Shown here: positions 11,405 to 20,820 of the stretch, in pieces | Layout of the letters: every line of letters begins with the position of its first letter | Position numbering within the stretch: the first letter of the stretch is position 1 | Assembly (NCBI GenBank): GCA_027007465.1 | Contig: JALTFF010000081.1 | Coordinates: 1-20,959 of the forward strand | DNA length: 20,959 nucleotides | Source of the DNA: a bacterium | Lineage (GTDB): Bacteria; Patescibacteriota; Patescibacteriia; Patescibacteriales; JALTFF01 | Direction of reading: 5' to 3' | Notes under the pieces: model-generated | Database searches by the model: none | Seen by the model: the letters and a program-made list of their open reading frames with translations, nothing else | What the model was told of the DNA's origin: nothing | Program-made: the position numbers and the translations under genes

Positions 11405-14400
11405 TTAATAATTAATTATTTGGTGGCGAATATATTTTCTTCTCTTAGCAACTATTTTTTTTATTGAATCTTTAGCTTTTTCTTGTGGTTCAGCTTTCAA
11501 AAGAGGTAATTTATACTTTAACAAATTATAAATATCTTTTCCACTTCTTTTAATATATTCATTATACTCATCTTTTGTCATCTCCCGTCTTAATCCTTTA
11601 TAAATTGTATATGTAGCATGGCGATATGGTAGTCCTATTACAATCTGATTTTTATTTAAAAAATCAATAACAGGGTCTTTTATCGCCTTTGATGGAGATA
11701 TTCCCCAGATTAAATCAAATTTCATTGGTCGTCCAAAGGCATCTCTCTTAATCGGCAAATCTGGATTAAGTAGTAATTTTTTCTGTATTTTATCTTGAAT
11801 ACTATTAGTGGTATAAATATAATTCTCTCCATTAATATATTTATAAATATCTTTAGTTTGTGTATATAATGCAGGAATTGGCACTAACCCACTTATTAAA
11901 TATTTAAAATATTTATCAGCTGGATAATTTCCATTTAATACGCCAAAAACATTTGAAATGCCACTTAAAAAAGAAGTATCCATTTCTGTTTGCATCCATC
12001 CAATGATACCTTTAGAAATTAAATCTGACAGTGTTTTTGTAGGACTTTTATCATAAACTGTTTTGTCATGTATATTCCCAGCTATTGATAAAATACCTGC
12101 AATGGGTCCCCAATTAATATAAGGATACCATTTATTGCCTATTTTGATTGAATTAGCTCTCCATCCTGATTTTTCCAATTGTTGTTTTTTAGTATAAGAA
12201 GTAGGTCCTGTTCCTGATATTTTTTCTTTCATCGCTAATGAAACAGCTCCACTTGTTACTGCCGTTCCTAAAAACATTCTTCCTATTTGTTGATCTCGCA
12301 AACGAGATATAATTAGCTTTTTGTCTGTTACAGATAAACCATAGTCTTTAATAATTTGTTCAGCTTGTCTTTCTAAAACAGAGTTTCTTAATCTTAATTG
12401 TGAAAATATAGGAATGTAATCAAATTGCCTATCAATTACATTAGCAACTGTATCTACAAAAGGAATAATTATTTTACTTTCTTCCCAATTTTTTCGTAAT
12501 ATTTTAACAGAAGAAGTTATTGCTCTAATAATTTTACCTGTTGGCTTACCGTGATAAACACTTTTTTCGCCATAACTATCTATTATTGCTTTAGATAATG
12601 CTTTATCTAAATTTGTTTTTTGAGCTTTTAATGATGCTTTTTCCATTCCTGCTGCCATTCCTTTCATGACAATATCTTGAGCATTAAGAAATCGTCCTAC
12701 ACTATCTATAATTTTTCCATATAGTTCTACTGATTTATGTTTACTAGCAAATAATATCGTATTTTGTCCACCACTTTGCATATATTTACCAGTATATTTT
12801 ACTTTACCTTTTAAAGTTTCTTTTGCCTCTGGTAATGCTTTAAAAAATCCTTCAATCATTCCTCTTATAGATGGCACAATTTCTTTCCATTCTTTAGGAT
12901 TAGCAAGTTTAGATAAAAATTCGGAAGCAATATTACCCATTGTAGATACTATATTTCTAACGGTTGTTTTGGGTCCTGACAAAATAGACGCATACCAAGT
13001 GCTTAATGCTCTCCTACCTATTTTTTGCTTTAATGTCATTTTTACATCTTTTCCAACTTTATGAGAAAATAAACTTAAATCGCCTTTAGAGGCTATTTGA
13101 AATTTTTCTAATTTATTGCCTATTTCTTCTATTTCTGCATTTTCGCCTGGCATTAATTCAATACCTAAAGAACGAAAAGCATTTGCTGCTTCAGTTCTTA
13201 GTCCAGCCACAGCTCTTTGCATTGATACTAATTTCATCCATTTATCTTTTAATACTTTTAATTGAGCATTTGTTGCTGTTGATACTTTAATACTTTTAAT
13301 ATAATTTGCTAAATCTTGAGCTTTATCTATAACTAATTGTCTTGCTTTTGTTATAGTTTCAGCATTAGCAATAGAGCCTGGCTTTGCTTTAATTAATTCT
13401 TTATCTGTTAGTCCTACTAAATGAGCTAAATCTTTAATGTCTTGATTGCTTTTAGATAATCTATTTTTATTTACTAATTTACCTTCAATTTTATTAAATA
13501 ATTGTTGCACTTCTTCTGGACTATTTATTGTTTTAGGGTTGAATGATTTTGTCTCAACTACTTTATTTGTTTTTAAATTAGTTCCTCCAAATATAGATTC
13601 TTTTGTTATTTCCTTTTTTGCAAAATTAGTTGTTTTTTCTTTTAATGGTGATTTAATAGCTTTTCTTTTTGTAGAATTTAAATTAGTTTCTTTTTTTGCT
13701 TTAAATAATTTACTCTTAATTAATTTATCTTCTGTAACTATATGACTTTCCACATCCTCAAAATATTGACTTAAAATAGGTGCTTCATTTTTAAAAACAG
13801 TAGGATTTTTCTTAAATTTAGAAAAAGCATCCGCAAATTTTTCTGCATTATTTTCGCCATTCCCAACTCTTTGTATGTCATAATTTAACTCAGCAGCAAC
13901 TTGTGGCACAGTTTTACCTTGTTCTTTTGAAAAATCTTCTAATGCTATATCAAGGTTTTCTTTATTATCAGAATAATTAGGCAATTCAGCACTAATATTT
14001 TTACCAGCATTTACTCTTTTATCTAAAATATGTCCATGTTCATGTTGTATTATATCTCTTAATAATTCAGGGTCTTTTTTTAATGTTGGGTCTAAAAAAA
14101 CTGTTGCTTCACCATTTTTATAATTTATTTCTGTCCTTCCTAATACTTTTTCTCCATTACCGCTTATTCCCAATGGTTTAAATATATATTTTATAGTTTT
14201 ATCAATTTTATTTGTGATTGATTTATTTTCAGCTATTTTTGCCATTTTTTCTTGAGCTAATTTTTCATTAATCGTTCCAGCAGCTGCTCCTAAACCAAAT
14301 TGTAATACTGTTCCAGCTAATCCACCAGCTAAAGTATCCTCTATATTTTGTTTTATTTTTTTATTTTTAATTAAAGAATTAGATAAACCAAATCCTACTC

Positions 14401-15133
14401 CTAATGGCATTCCAACTTTAACGCTTTCTTTAGCGGCATTAGTTAATATTTTTTTTGTTTTTTCTGCTGTTGATAAATTAGTTAAACCTTTTAATTCAAA
14501 GCTTTTAGCTACTTGAGGAAGTTTTCTAATATATTTAAAACTTTCAATTCCTTTTCCATAAGAACCAAATGTTACCATATCTAATACTGTTCCTAAACTT
14601 TCTCCTAATATCTGTTTAGTTGTTTTTTTATATATAGGATCATTAAAAATATCTTGTCCTTTATCTTGGACAGCTTTAATAGCAGCTGATAAATATTTTC
14701 TTTTTTCCTCTTTAGTTTTAGATTGCTTAGCTAATTTTAAATAATTTGTATATTGTTTATTAGCTAATTTCTGGATAGAATGGCGTTCTTTATTATTTTT
14801 TGTAGCAATAGCAGAACCATAAGTTTTACCTAATTTCTGGCTATAGTTTGTAAAGAAATTAAAAATTCCTTTTCCCATTGTTTCAATCGCTGATGGTATT
14901 TCATGTAATACATCTTTAATTCCTACTTTTTTTATGGGAGCAGTTTTAACTAATGGTTTAGAAATTGTCTCTTTTTTAGTTCCAGGCGATTGAGAAGAAA
15001 ATAGTTTATCTAATGCACTTGTTTGTTTCCGCTGTTTTGATTGTTGAATAATCGTATTTTTAGATAATTTATCTATTGCATTTGTTGGCTGTTGAGATTG
15101 AGTATTTTCAAGTAATTTGTCTAATGCACTCAT
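11405..15133 (-). CDS. large polyvalent / ejection-type virion protein with zincin motif
   Basis: The protein is 1242 aa. The N-terminus carries three copies of a (S/N)A(L/I)DKL motif (2-7, 19-23, 39-44) separated by Gln/Ser linkers. A helical region and a Gly/Ala-rich hydrophobic part follow (240-290). The stretch 325-440 looks like a metallopeptidase: INYKNGEATVFLDPT, then LLRDIIQHEHGHIL with HEHGH at 364-368, and NNAEKFADAF, where E431 could be the third zinc ligand. The C-terminal half (about 690-1190) holds SGPKTTVRN..STMGN and other long helices with membrane-like stretches. This matches the known class of very large phage polyvalent proteins packed in the virion and delivered with DNA. 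Substrate and host role are unknown. Confidence 0.75.
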   Translation of the reverse strand: MSALDKLLENTQSQQPTNAIDKLSKNTIIQQSKQRKQTSALDKLFSSQSPGTKKETISKPLVKTAPIKKVGIKDVLHEIPSAIETMGKGIFNFFTNYSQKLGKTYGSAIATKNNKERHSIQKLANKQYTNYLKLAKQSKTKEEKRKYLSAAIKAVQDKGQDIFNDPIYKKTTKQILGESLGTVLDMVTFGSYGKGIESFKYIRKLPQVAKSFELKGLTNLSTAEKTKKILTNAAKESVKVGMPLGVGFGLSNSLIKNKKIKQNIEDTLAGGLAGTVLQFGLGAAAGTINEKLAQEKMAKIAENKSITNKIDKTIKYIFKPLGISGNGEKVLGRTEINYKNGEATVFLDPTLKKDPELLRDIIQHEHGHILDKRVNAGKNISAELPNYSDNKENLDIALEDFSKEQGKTVPQVAAELNYDIQRVGNGENNAEKFADAFSKFKKNPTVFKNEAPILSQYFEDVESHIVTEDKLIKSKLFKAKKETNLNSTKRKAIKSPLKEKTTNFAKKEITKESIFGGTNLKTNKVVETKSFNPKTINSPEEVQQLFNKIEGKLVNKNRLSKSNQDIKDLAHLVGLTDKELIKAKPGSIANAETITKARQLVIDKAQDLANYIKSIKVSTATNAQLKVLKDKWMKLVSMQRAVAGLRTEAANAFRSLGIELMPGENAEIEEIGNKLEKFQIASKGDLSLFSHKVGKDVKMTLKQKIGRRALSTWYASILSGPKTTVRNIVSTMGNIASEFLSKLANPKEWKEIVPSIRGMIEGFFKALPEAKETLKGKVKYTGKYMQSGGQNTILFASKHKSVELYGKIIDSVGRFLNAQDIVMKGMAAGMEKASLKAQKTNLDKALSKAIIDSYGEKSVYHGKPTGKIIRAITSSVKILRKNWEESKIIIPFVDTVANVIDRQFDYIPIFSQLRLRNSVLERQAEQIIKDYGLSVTDKKLIISRLRDQQIGRMFLGTAVTSGAVSLAMKEKISGTGPTSYTKKQQLEKSGWRANSIKIGNKWYPYINWGPIAGILSIAGNIHDKTVYDKSPTKTLSDLISKGIIGWMQTEMDTSFLSGISNVFGVLNGNYPADKYFKYLISGLVPIPALYTQTKDIYKYINGENYIYTTNSIQDKIQKKLLLNPDLPIKRDAFGRPMKFDLIWGISPSKAIKDPVIDFLNKNQIVIGLPYRHATYTIYKGLRREMTKDEYNEYIKRSGKDIYNLLKYKLPLLKAEPQEKAKDSIKKIVAKRRKYIRHQIINY

Positions 15134-15138
15134 ATTTT

Positions 15139-17148
15139 TTATTTGTAATAATAATTATTAGGATTTTTCCAACCTTTAAATTTACTATCAAATGAAGTAG
15201 GACTATAACCATCTTTTATCCAAGCTTCTTTAGCTTTAAGCCAATCTTTAGGAGATACCTTTAAATCAGAACCTTTTACTTTACTAAAAAATATATTAAC
15301 TTTATCTTCTGGTTTTAAAACTACATTATTTGTATTATTTTTTCCGCCATTATTTACATCACTGCTTCCTATCAATTCCTTTTTAACAATATTTCCATTA
15401 CTATCAATAATTACATTATAAGCATTTTTCCCTACTTTTACTATTTGACTTTTTTGAGTTGATTTTATGTTTTTTAAATATAACTTATTAGTAATTGGGT
15501 CTTTATAAATAAAATTACTAAAATTTGATGGAGTAATATTATACTTTCTAACAATATTATTATAAATGTCTGTGCTTGGAATGTAAGAATATCCATCTAA
15601 AGCTAATTGTCTTTCATAATTAAGTTCTTTTTCCATTCTGTTACTTTCATCTGGTTTAATTTCTTTTTCAGCTTCTAATTTACTTAATTGTAATTTTTGT
15701 ATTTCATAATTATCATTAGCGATACTTTTATTTATTCTCTGAGCTTCAAGAAAATTATTTTCCGCCATTTTAGATAGTATCAATTTATTGTTATAATCTT
15801 GTGCCATTTTAAGGTTAGTAATATATTGATCACTAGAATATTTATTTTGTTGTCTTCTAATTAATGTCATCGGTATCGGTTGGTCTTTAGATATTTTTTC
15901 TAAAGTAGCAGCATCTATAATTTTTTTATCAGCAATAGCTTGTCTTGCTTTTTCAACTGCAATTTCTGCTTCATTTTTCTTAGTTTCTATATTTGTCATA
16001 TCTATTTCTTTTGCCATTCCTGCTTGTTTTTTAGCTATTAAAGTATCATACATATTATTAATGGCACTTCCTATTGTTTTTGGTTCTTTATTTGCAGTTA
16101 TAGTTGCAGCTGTAGTTACTGGCTTTCCATACAAAAAAGTATTAGTTTTATCTGGATGAATATCAGTATAATTTTTAATTAAATTAGGATTAGGTATTTT
16201 TTCATAACCATTAGGTATTTCCTTATTAACTGTTTCGTTATTATTTAATTGTTGAGTAGAAGTTAATGGTTGCACTCCTAAATTATCAAGATGTTTATTT
16301 AAACCTAATTTTTCCATTACTTGTCCTAATGGTTGACCAACAAGACTTAAATCTGGAGCAACACTAGCAGCTCTAGAAGCACCAATAACAAATTCTTTAT
16401 TTGCTTGCGCATTTGCTCCATATTTTTCATAAGTATTTTTTACTTTATCTAAATAATCTTGATTAATTTTAGCCTCAGTAATTATATTTTTAATGGCGTC
16501 ATTAGGTTCTTTTTCAAGAACTTTTGTTGCAATTTTATCTGGTATTTTAACTACTGGCAGAATACTTCGTTGTTCTTGTTCTTTTCTTCTTTGCAAATTT
16601 TGTTCTAAATTACCATATTCATTTGTTTTATTTGGATTAGACCAATAATTTATATCAGCTGAAGATGGAGTATAATTATACTTATTAAAAATATCAAAAA
16701 TTCTTTTTTTATTTGCTTTTTTTTGTTCTTCCGCTTTCTTTTGAGATGCTATTTTTCTTTGGATTGCTAATAATTGATTATTTGTTTTAGTCTGACCTGG
16801 TCTAATTGGACTATTATCATAATTTATACCAGACGCTTTTTTATAATCATTTCTAAGTTGATTTTCTAATAAAGAACTATTTTGTGTTTTCCAAAAATTA
16901 ATTTCATTAGAATTTGCATTTCTATCAAAATATTTCTTATATAAAGCATTTATTTGCGATGTAGTTTGTTTGTATAAAGGAGTAGTATGTTTGTATGAAG
17001 GAGTAGTGTGTCTAATAGCAAGATTTCTCCCGTTATTATTTCTGTTAATAACATTTCTATTAATGCTTTTATTAGAATGCGAAGTTGCTATTGAAGTAGT
17101 CCAACCTTGTTTTGCCCAATATGGAATATCAAAAGAATTTACCTTCAT
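15139..17148 (-). CDS. large virion-associated protein with DUF4214-like motifs
   Basis: I prefer ATG 17148 (669 aa): it has a good Shine-Dalgarno, AAGGGGAC, with GGGG 6 nt upstream. An upstream in-frame ATG at 17196 (685 aa) has only the AAAAATATG context common elsewhere here, so both are possible. The N-terminal part has a short repeat (HTTPSYK-HTTPLYK-QTTS). Two copies of a motif follow, LYKKYFDRNANSNEINFWKT and DIFNKYNYTPSSADINYWSN (about 70-190), resembling DUF4214-type units of secreted or virion proteins. The middle is rich in Ala/Lys/Glu helices (390-530) and probably coiled. The end is WLKAKEAWIKDGYSPTSFDS. It lies just upstream of the polyvalent protein and is likely co-packaged. 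Confidence 0.7.
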   Translation of the reverse strand: MKVNSFDIPYWAKQGWTTSIATSHSNKSINRNVINRNNNGRNLAIRHTTPSYKHTTPLYKQTTSQINALYKKYFDRNANSNEINFWKTQNSSLLENQLRNDYKKASGINYDNSPIRPGQTKTNNQLLAIQRKIASQKKAEEQKKANKKRIFDIFNKYNYTPSSADINYWSNPNKTNEYGNLEQNLQRRKEQEQRSILPVVKIPDKIATKVLEKEPNDAIKNIITEAKINQDYLDKVKNTYEKYGANAQANKEFVIGASRAASVAPDLSLVGQPLGQVMEKLGLNKHLDNLGVQPLTSTQQLNNNETVNKEIPNGYEKIPNPNLIKNYTDIHPDKTNTFLYGKPVTTAATITANKEPKTIGSAINNMYDTLIAKKQAGMAKEIDMTNIETKKNEAEIAVEKARQAIADKKIIDAATLEKISKDQPIPMTLIRRQQNKYSSDQYITNLKMAQDYNNKLILSKMAENNFLEAQRINKSIANDNYEIQKLQLSKLEAEKEIKPDESNRMEKELNYERQLALDGYSYIPSTDIYNNIVRKYNITPSNFSNFIYKDPITNKLYLKNIKSTQKSQIVKVGKNAYNVIIDSNGNIVKKELIGSSDVNNGGKNNTNNVVLKPEDKVNIFFSKVKGSDLKVSPKDWLKAKEAWIKDGYSPTSFDSKFKGWKNPNNYYYK

Positions 17149-17200
17149 TGTAGTCCCCTTTCTACCTTTATAATAAATTGTCTGAACATTATTCATATTT

Positions 17201-17515
17201 TTAAATTAAATTTAAAATTTTATTTATAATAGCTATTCCTATTGTAGCAGTTATTATAACTATAACTCTAACTATCCAATAAGGAGCATAGATTTTAGAA
17301 GCATCCTTTTTAAATTGATTAAAATCAATTTCTATTGCTTTGTTGGCGAATTTATCAGGAGCTTTATTGATAAAATTATCAACTTTTTTTTCAATTCTTT
17401 TTAAACTATCTGTAAAAGTTTTTTTCATTTCGTCTTGCCCTTCTTTAATATACTTTATATCTTTTTGCATTTTAACTGTGCTTATTTTTAAATTTGTTAT
17501 TTCTGTTTCTTGCAT
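17201..17515 (-). CDS. coiled-coil protein with C-terminal membrane anchor, XhlA/holin-like
   Basis: The 104-aa protein has a long charged coiled coil (about 1-55, LKISTVKMQKDIKYIKEGQD...LKRIEKKVDNFI), a short linker, and one hydrophobic C-terminal helix (about 79-104, YWIVRVIVIITATIGIAIIN). This layout, coiled coil plus tail anchor at about 90-105 aa, is that of haemolysin XhlA-like phage proteins, which associate with holins at the membrane; a spanin-like or virion role is also possible. The leader ATAGGGTGTATG offers only a weak Shine-Dalgarno. It lies between the 47-aa candidate and the 669-aa virion gene. Confidence 0.7.
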   Translation of the reverse strand: MQETEITNLKISTVKMQKDIKYIKEGQDEMKKTFTDSLKRIEKKVDNFINKAPDKFANKAIEIDFNQFKKDASKIYAPYWIVRVIVIITATIGIAIINKILNLI

Positions 17516-17577
17516 ACACCCTATATTTTAAATATATATTATTTATTTATGTTAATCAAGGTTTTTAAATTGTTTTT

Positions 17578-17721
17578 TTATATTACATTATTATTATTTA
17601 TATTTATATCTATAATTATTTTATTATTTGTATTATTAAAACTTTTTATTATATTTATTATTAAATAATTTAACTCAATATAATTCTTATTAAAATTATT
17701 ATTACATTCTATAATTATCAT
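17578..17721 (-). CDS. candidate 47-aa Asn/Ile-rich peptide
   Basis: A frame from ATG 17721 has TTGGAGA (17737-17731) placed 9 nt upstream, a rare good Shine-Dalgarno in this window. That start also removes the overlap with the tail gene, which an upstream ATG at 17766 would create. The peptide begins MIIIECNNNFNKNYIELNYL and is almost entirely Ile, Asn, Lys and Asp, close to what AT-rich DNA would give by chance. No family or motif is seen. The ribosome site is the main argument for it. Confidence 0.35.
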   Translation of the reverse strand: MIIIECNNNFNKNYIELNYLIINIIKSFNNTNNKIIIDININNNNVI

Positions 17722-17744
17722 TTCATTTATTCTCCAACATTTAT

Positions 17745-19238
17745 TTAATAGGCTGTTTCTTTCCATTCATCGTTATAAACAGCAGCAATTTTGCCTTCAG
17801 CAAAACTATCACTATAAGCATATAACGAAACTTCTTCTGTTCCGTCCCGAGACCAACCGTAAATTTGTAAAAGGTCTCCAAGTTCCCACCCATCAATATC
17901 ATCGGTTAAATAAGTAGCATCTCCATTATAATTTAATTGGTGAGTTGATCCTATAGGTTCATCATTTTTGTATATACGCACATATCCTACATCATCAGAA
18001 GCAATCGCTGCTTGATATTTTATCCTTAATCCTCCTCTTGCTCCTACCATAAACTCAAGAAATTTAACAGGAGTAGTAGAGGCATGACTAACCTTAGATG
18101 TTTGAGCTGCTACCAAAACAGTATCCCCTGCTTTATTTTCCATCCCCGCTCCTTTAAGTTTTAATTTTGAACCGTCCCACAACAAATGATCCTCGTTAGG
18201 ATCTCCTATGCTAAATTTATAATCATTATTTGAGTATCCTAAGAAAAATCCTGTGCCTGTATTATAATCTGTTTGTCCGCCTTTAATCCACCCAGTAGTT
18301 GGCAAAGTGATTGTTCCAGCGGTTATTGCCCCTAAATCAGCATTAATCGCCGATAAATTTATAACATTAATTTTGGCTGCAGTTATAGCATTATCATCTA
18401 TATCAGTTTCTCCAACATTTTTTGGCGTGGCTGAAATTCCAGCAGTAGCATTAAATCCCGAAATGTTTCCTAAATGGTCAACTGCTTTTATCCAGTAATA
18501 GTAAGTAGTCCCTGCAGTTAATCCACTATCCCAATAAAGATTAGTTTTAATTTGCCCTATTTTAGTAGCTGTTGAATTATCATCTGAAGTATTTCTCCAT
18601 ATCTCATAATGGCTCATATCAGTTTCAGTATTGTAAGTCCATTGAAGGAATGTTCCTTGAATACCAGCAGTTGCTGTTAATCCAGTAGGATTTGCTGGTG
18701 CTACTCCATCATCTACAACAGTTGAAAAACCACTTGATGGTTTACCATCAACATTGTAAGTATCATAAGCCGTATGATTTGCTGTTACATCTGCATTGTT
18801 TTCTGGTTTAGTTAATGCGCTATCTTTTATATCTGCCCATTCTGTAGGATTATTTATTGCTTCCCATTCGCCATTAGCTATTGTAGTAGCTCCTATTTTA
18901 GCTGCTCTATATGGCTTATTACTATCATTAGTATTATACCAAATATCATTTACATGAATTGAAGTAGGAACAGTTGCCTGAACAAAAACTTGTATATATG
19001 AACCTGCTACTACACTTTTAAAATAAGCATTGCCATTAGAATCTATCTTCCATCCTCTTCTATTTTTAACATAGTTAGGGCTTTTAAACTCTCCTGCTTT
19101 TAAAAATAATCCATTTTTTTGAGGCTTAAGAAATTTTTTAATATTTTTAACTTCTTTTTGCGTATCAATAACAACTCCTTCTGTTAAGGCTGTAGAATTT
19201 TTATATTCTTCTTTTTTAGATATTGTTCTTATCCTCAT
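17745..19238 (-). CDS. tail/receptor-region protein with fibronectin type III domain
   Basis: The protein is 497 aa. After a short N-terminus there is GWKIDSNGNAYFKSVVAGSY (about 62-81), the 'module that ends in ...G.I' typical of phage tail fibres and baseplate proteins. A WYNTNDSNKPYRA segment (100-112) follows, then a fibronectin type III domain (about 180-272: APANPTGLTATAGIQGTFLQW ... Y.IWR ... GTTYYYWIKAVDHLGNIS). Next come an 'AAKINVINLSAINADLGAIT' helical piece and a beta-rich end (GWIKGGQTDYNTGTGFFLGY ... DDIDGWELGDLLQIYGW). FN3 domains in tail proteins bind carbohydrate or stabilise contacts. The role is adsorption or tail structure, outside the cell. The leader has no Shine-Dalgarno. 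It is 4 nt downstream of the 515-aa gene. Confidence 0.78.
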   Translation of the reverse strand: MRIRTISKKEEYKNSTALTEGVVIDTQKEVKNIKKFLKPQKNGLFLKAGEFKSPNYVKNRRGWKIDSNGNAYFKSVVAGSYIQVFVQATVPTSIHVNDIWYNTNDSNKPYRAAKIGATTIANGEWEAINNPTEWADIKDSALTKPENNADVTANHTAYDTYNVDGKPSSGFSTVVDDGVAPANPTGLTATAGIQGTFLQWTYNTETDMSHYEIWRNTSDDNSTATKIGQIKTNLYWDSGLTAGTTYYYWIKAVDHLGNISGFNATAGISATPKNVGETDIDDNAITAAKINVINLSAINADLGAITAGTITLPTTGWIKGGQTDYNTGTGFFLGYSNNDYKFSIGDPNEDHLLWDGSKLKLKGAGMENKAGDTVLVAAQTSKVSHASTTPVKFLEFMVGARGGLRIKYQAAIASDDVGYVRIYKNDEPIGSTHQLNYNGDATYLTDDIDGWELGDLLQIYGWSRDGTEEVSLYAYSDSFAEGKIAAVYNDEWKETAY

Positions 19239-19242
19239 AATA

Positions 19243-20790
19243 TTAATCTATTTTTATTTTTATAGTTATAGGTAAAGCAACAGTTAATAAAGCTGTTCCT
19301 GACCATTCTAGTTGTAAAAAGAAATTATTATCGCATCTAATATTTGGCTTAATTTCAATAAACTTTTCATTTTCAATATAATTTGTATTATTGATTATTT
19401 TTAAAGTATTATCATTAGCATTAGGAGTATTTGTAGCTCCATCTTTATATATTTTAACTGTTAATGTCATATTTTCGTCTATTCCTTGAACAAAAGGTAT
19501 TCTTATTCTATCTATTATAAATCGTTCATCTACTGTAAAAACATCAGACCGCCATATACTATTTCCACCACCAGTTGCTTTTTTATCTATGCCAAAAGAT
19601 GTATCGTCTTTCCACCCAGCTATTAATGGTGGAATAATAAAACTTGTTTGTGTAGCATATAAAATAGCTGTTATCATCGGATTTGTGCCATTTCCACTTG
19701 CTCTATCTGTGCAATGTAATCCCATTGGTATTTCTGCTTCTTTTGCTCCGAATGAAAATATAGCAGGTGCAATCATTGGTTCTACAGTTGCACTCCCCCA
19801 AGAAATTCTATTAAGAATATGGTCAACCGCTCCTGGTAGTGGCGGATAAACTTCTGGTAAATACGCAATTTCTTCTAACTTATATCCGCTAACCAATACT
19901 GAAACTCTACAACCTTTATTTGCTGAACCACTAAAAACATAAAGTGTTCCGTTTACATTTTTAATCGCAGTAATTAAAGGGTCTGACAATTCTACACTAG
20001 TAATACTGCTATAACTATCACTAGTGGTGTCCCAAAAACTTATTTTAGCTGGTTTTTGCTTTGTTGTTGTATCAATTCCTTCTATTAAACCGACAACTAA
20101 ATCTGTTTCATATGTTTCTATACAAGTTGGATATTCTCCATAATTAAAATCTAAAGCTCCAAAAGTTGAACCATTATCAGTATCTCCTTCATTAGTTGTT
20201 TTGCTTGTTTTTATATAATGCAAATAACCTTTATTATCAATAACATCGCAAACATAAAGTTTATTATCAGTATGTTTGTGCATTACATGATTAGGCATTT
20301 CTACGCCATTAATGCTTGGATAATTTATATCCGTTAAAGCTGTTTTAGATAAAGTTGATGTCCAATAAGTAGTATCCATTGTAGGACTATTATCTAATGG
20401 CGAATATTTAGCTATATCAGTGTTAGTAGCAATATATATAGCATTATCATAATAATTCGCTCCATTTCCTGAACAAGCTGTAAGGGTATTAATTAAAGTT
20501 TCTGTCGTATAATCATTAGTATAACTTATAAATTTACCATTATTTAAAATAGCATAAATTTTATTATCCTTTGGATTAGTTAAAAGCCACAATGGAACAG
20601 CATCTATATTTGTTCCACTAAATTTATTCATTACTGTTGGTCTAATATACCCACAAGGTTTGTTGCCATCATCATAAGCAGGTAAATCTGGGTCAATGGC
20701 GACACTGCTTAAAAATTTTCCTTGTCTACTAATATAATCTGATGTTGACCAACCATTTAAAATATTATCTATTGGTATTATCTTTATCAT
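19243..20790 (-). CDS. beta-rich tail protein (beta-propeller-like)
   Basis: The 515-aa product is Asn/Thr/Tyr-rich with regularly spaced strand motifs such as DNKIYAILNNGKFISY, DNAIYIATNTDIAKYSP, DNKLYVCDVIDNKGYLHY, YETDLVVGLIEG and NGTLYVFSGSANKG (about 75-300). This pattern is expected for a beta-propeller or similar repeated-blade fold. A C-terminal jelly-roll-like part follows (RSDVFTVDERFIIDRIRIPF ... NNFFLQLEWSGT). Proteins of this kind sit at the tail or baseplate of short-tailed and siphovirus-like phages. It is directly upstream of the FN3 protein and follows the partial repeat protein by 30 nt. The start at 20790 has no Shine-Dalgarno. Confidence 0.65.
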   Translation of the reverse strand: MIKIIPIDNILNGWSTSDYISRQGKFLSSVAIDPDLPAYDDGNKPCGYIRPTVMNKFSGTNIDAVPLWLLTNPKDNKIYAILNNGKFISYTNDYTTETLINTLTACSGNGANYYDNAIYIATNTDIAKYSPLDNSPTMDTTYWTSTLSKTALTDINYPSINGVEMPNHVMHKHTDNKLYVCDVIDNKGYLHYIKTSKTTNEGDTDNGSTFGALDFNYGEYPTCIETYETDLVVGLIEGIDTTTKQKPAKISFWDTTSDSYSSITSVELSDPLITAIKNVNGTLYVFSGSANKGCRVSVLVSGYKLEEIAYLPEVYPPLPGAVDHILNRISWGSATVEPMIAPAIFSFGAKEAEIPMGLHCTDRASGNGTNPMITAILYATQTSFIIPPLIAGWKDDTSFGIDKKATGGGNSIWRSDVFTVDERFIIDRIRIPFVQGIDENMTLTVKIYKDGATNTPNANDNTLKIINNTNYIENEKFIEIKPNIRCDNNFFLQLEWSGTALLTVALPITIKIKID

Positions 20791-20820
20791 ATATTTATTA
20801 TACTATTTTTTATTATTTTT

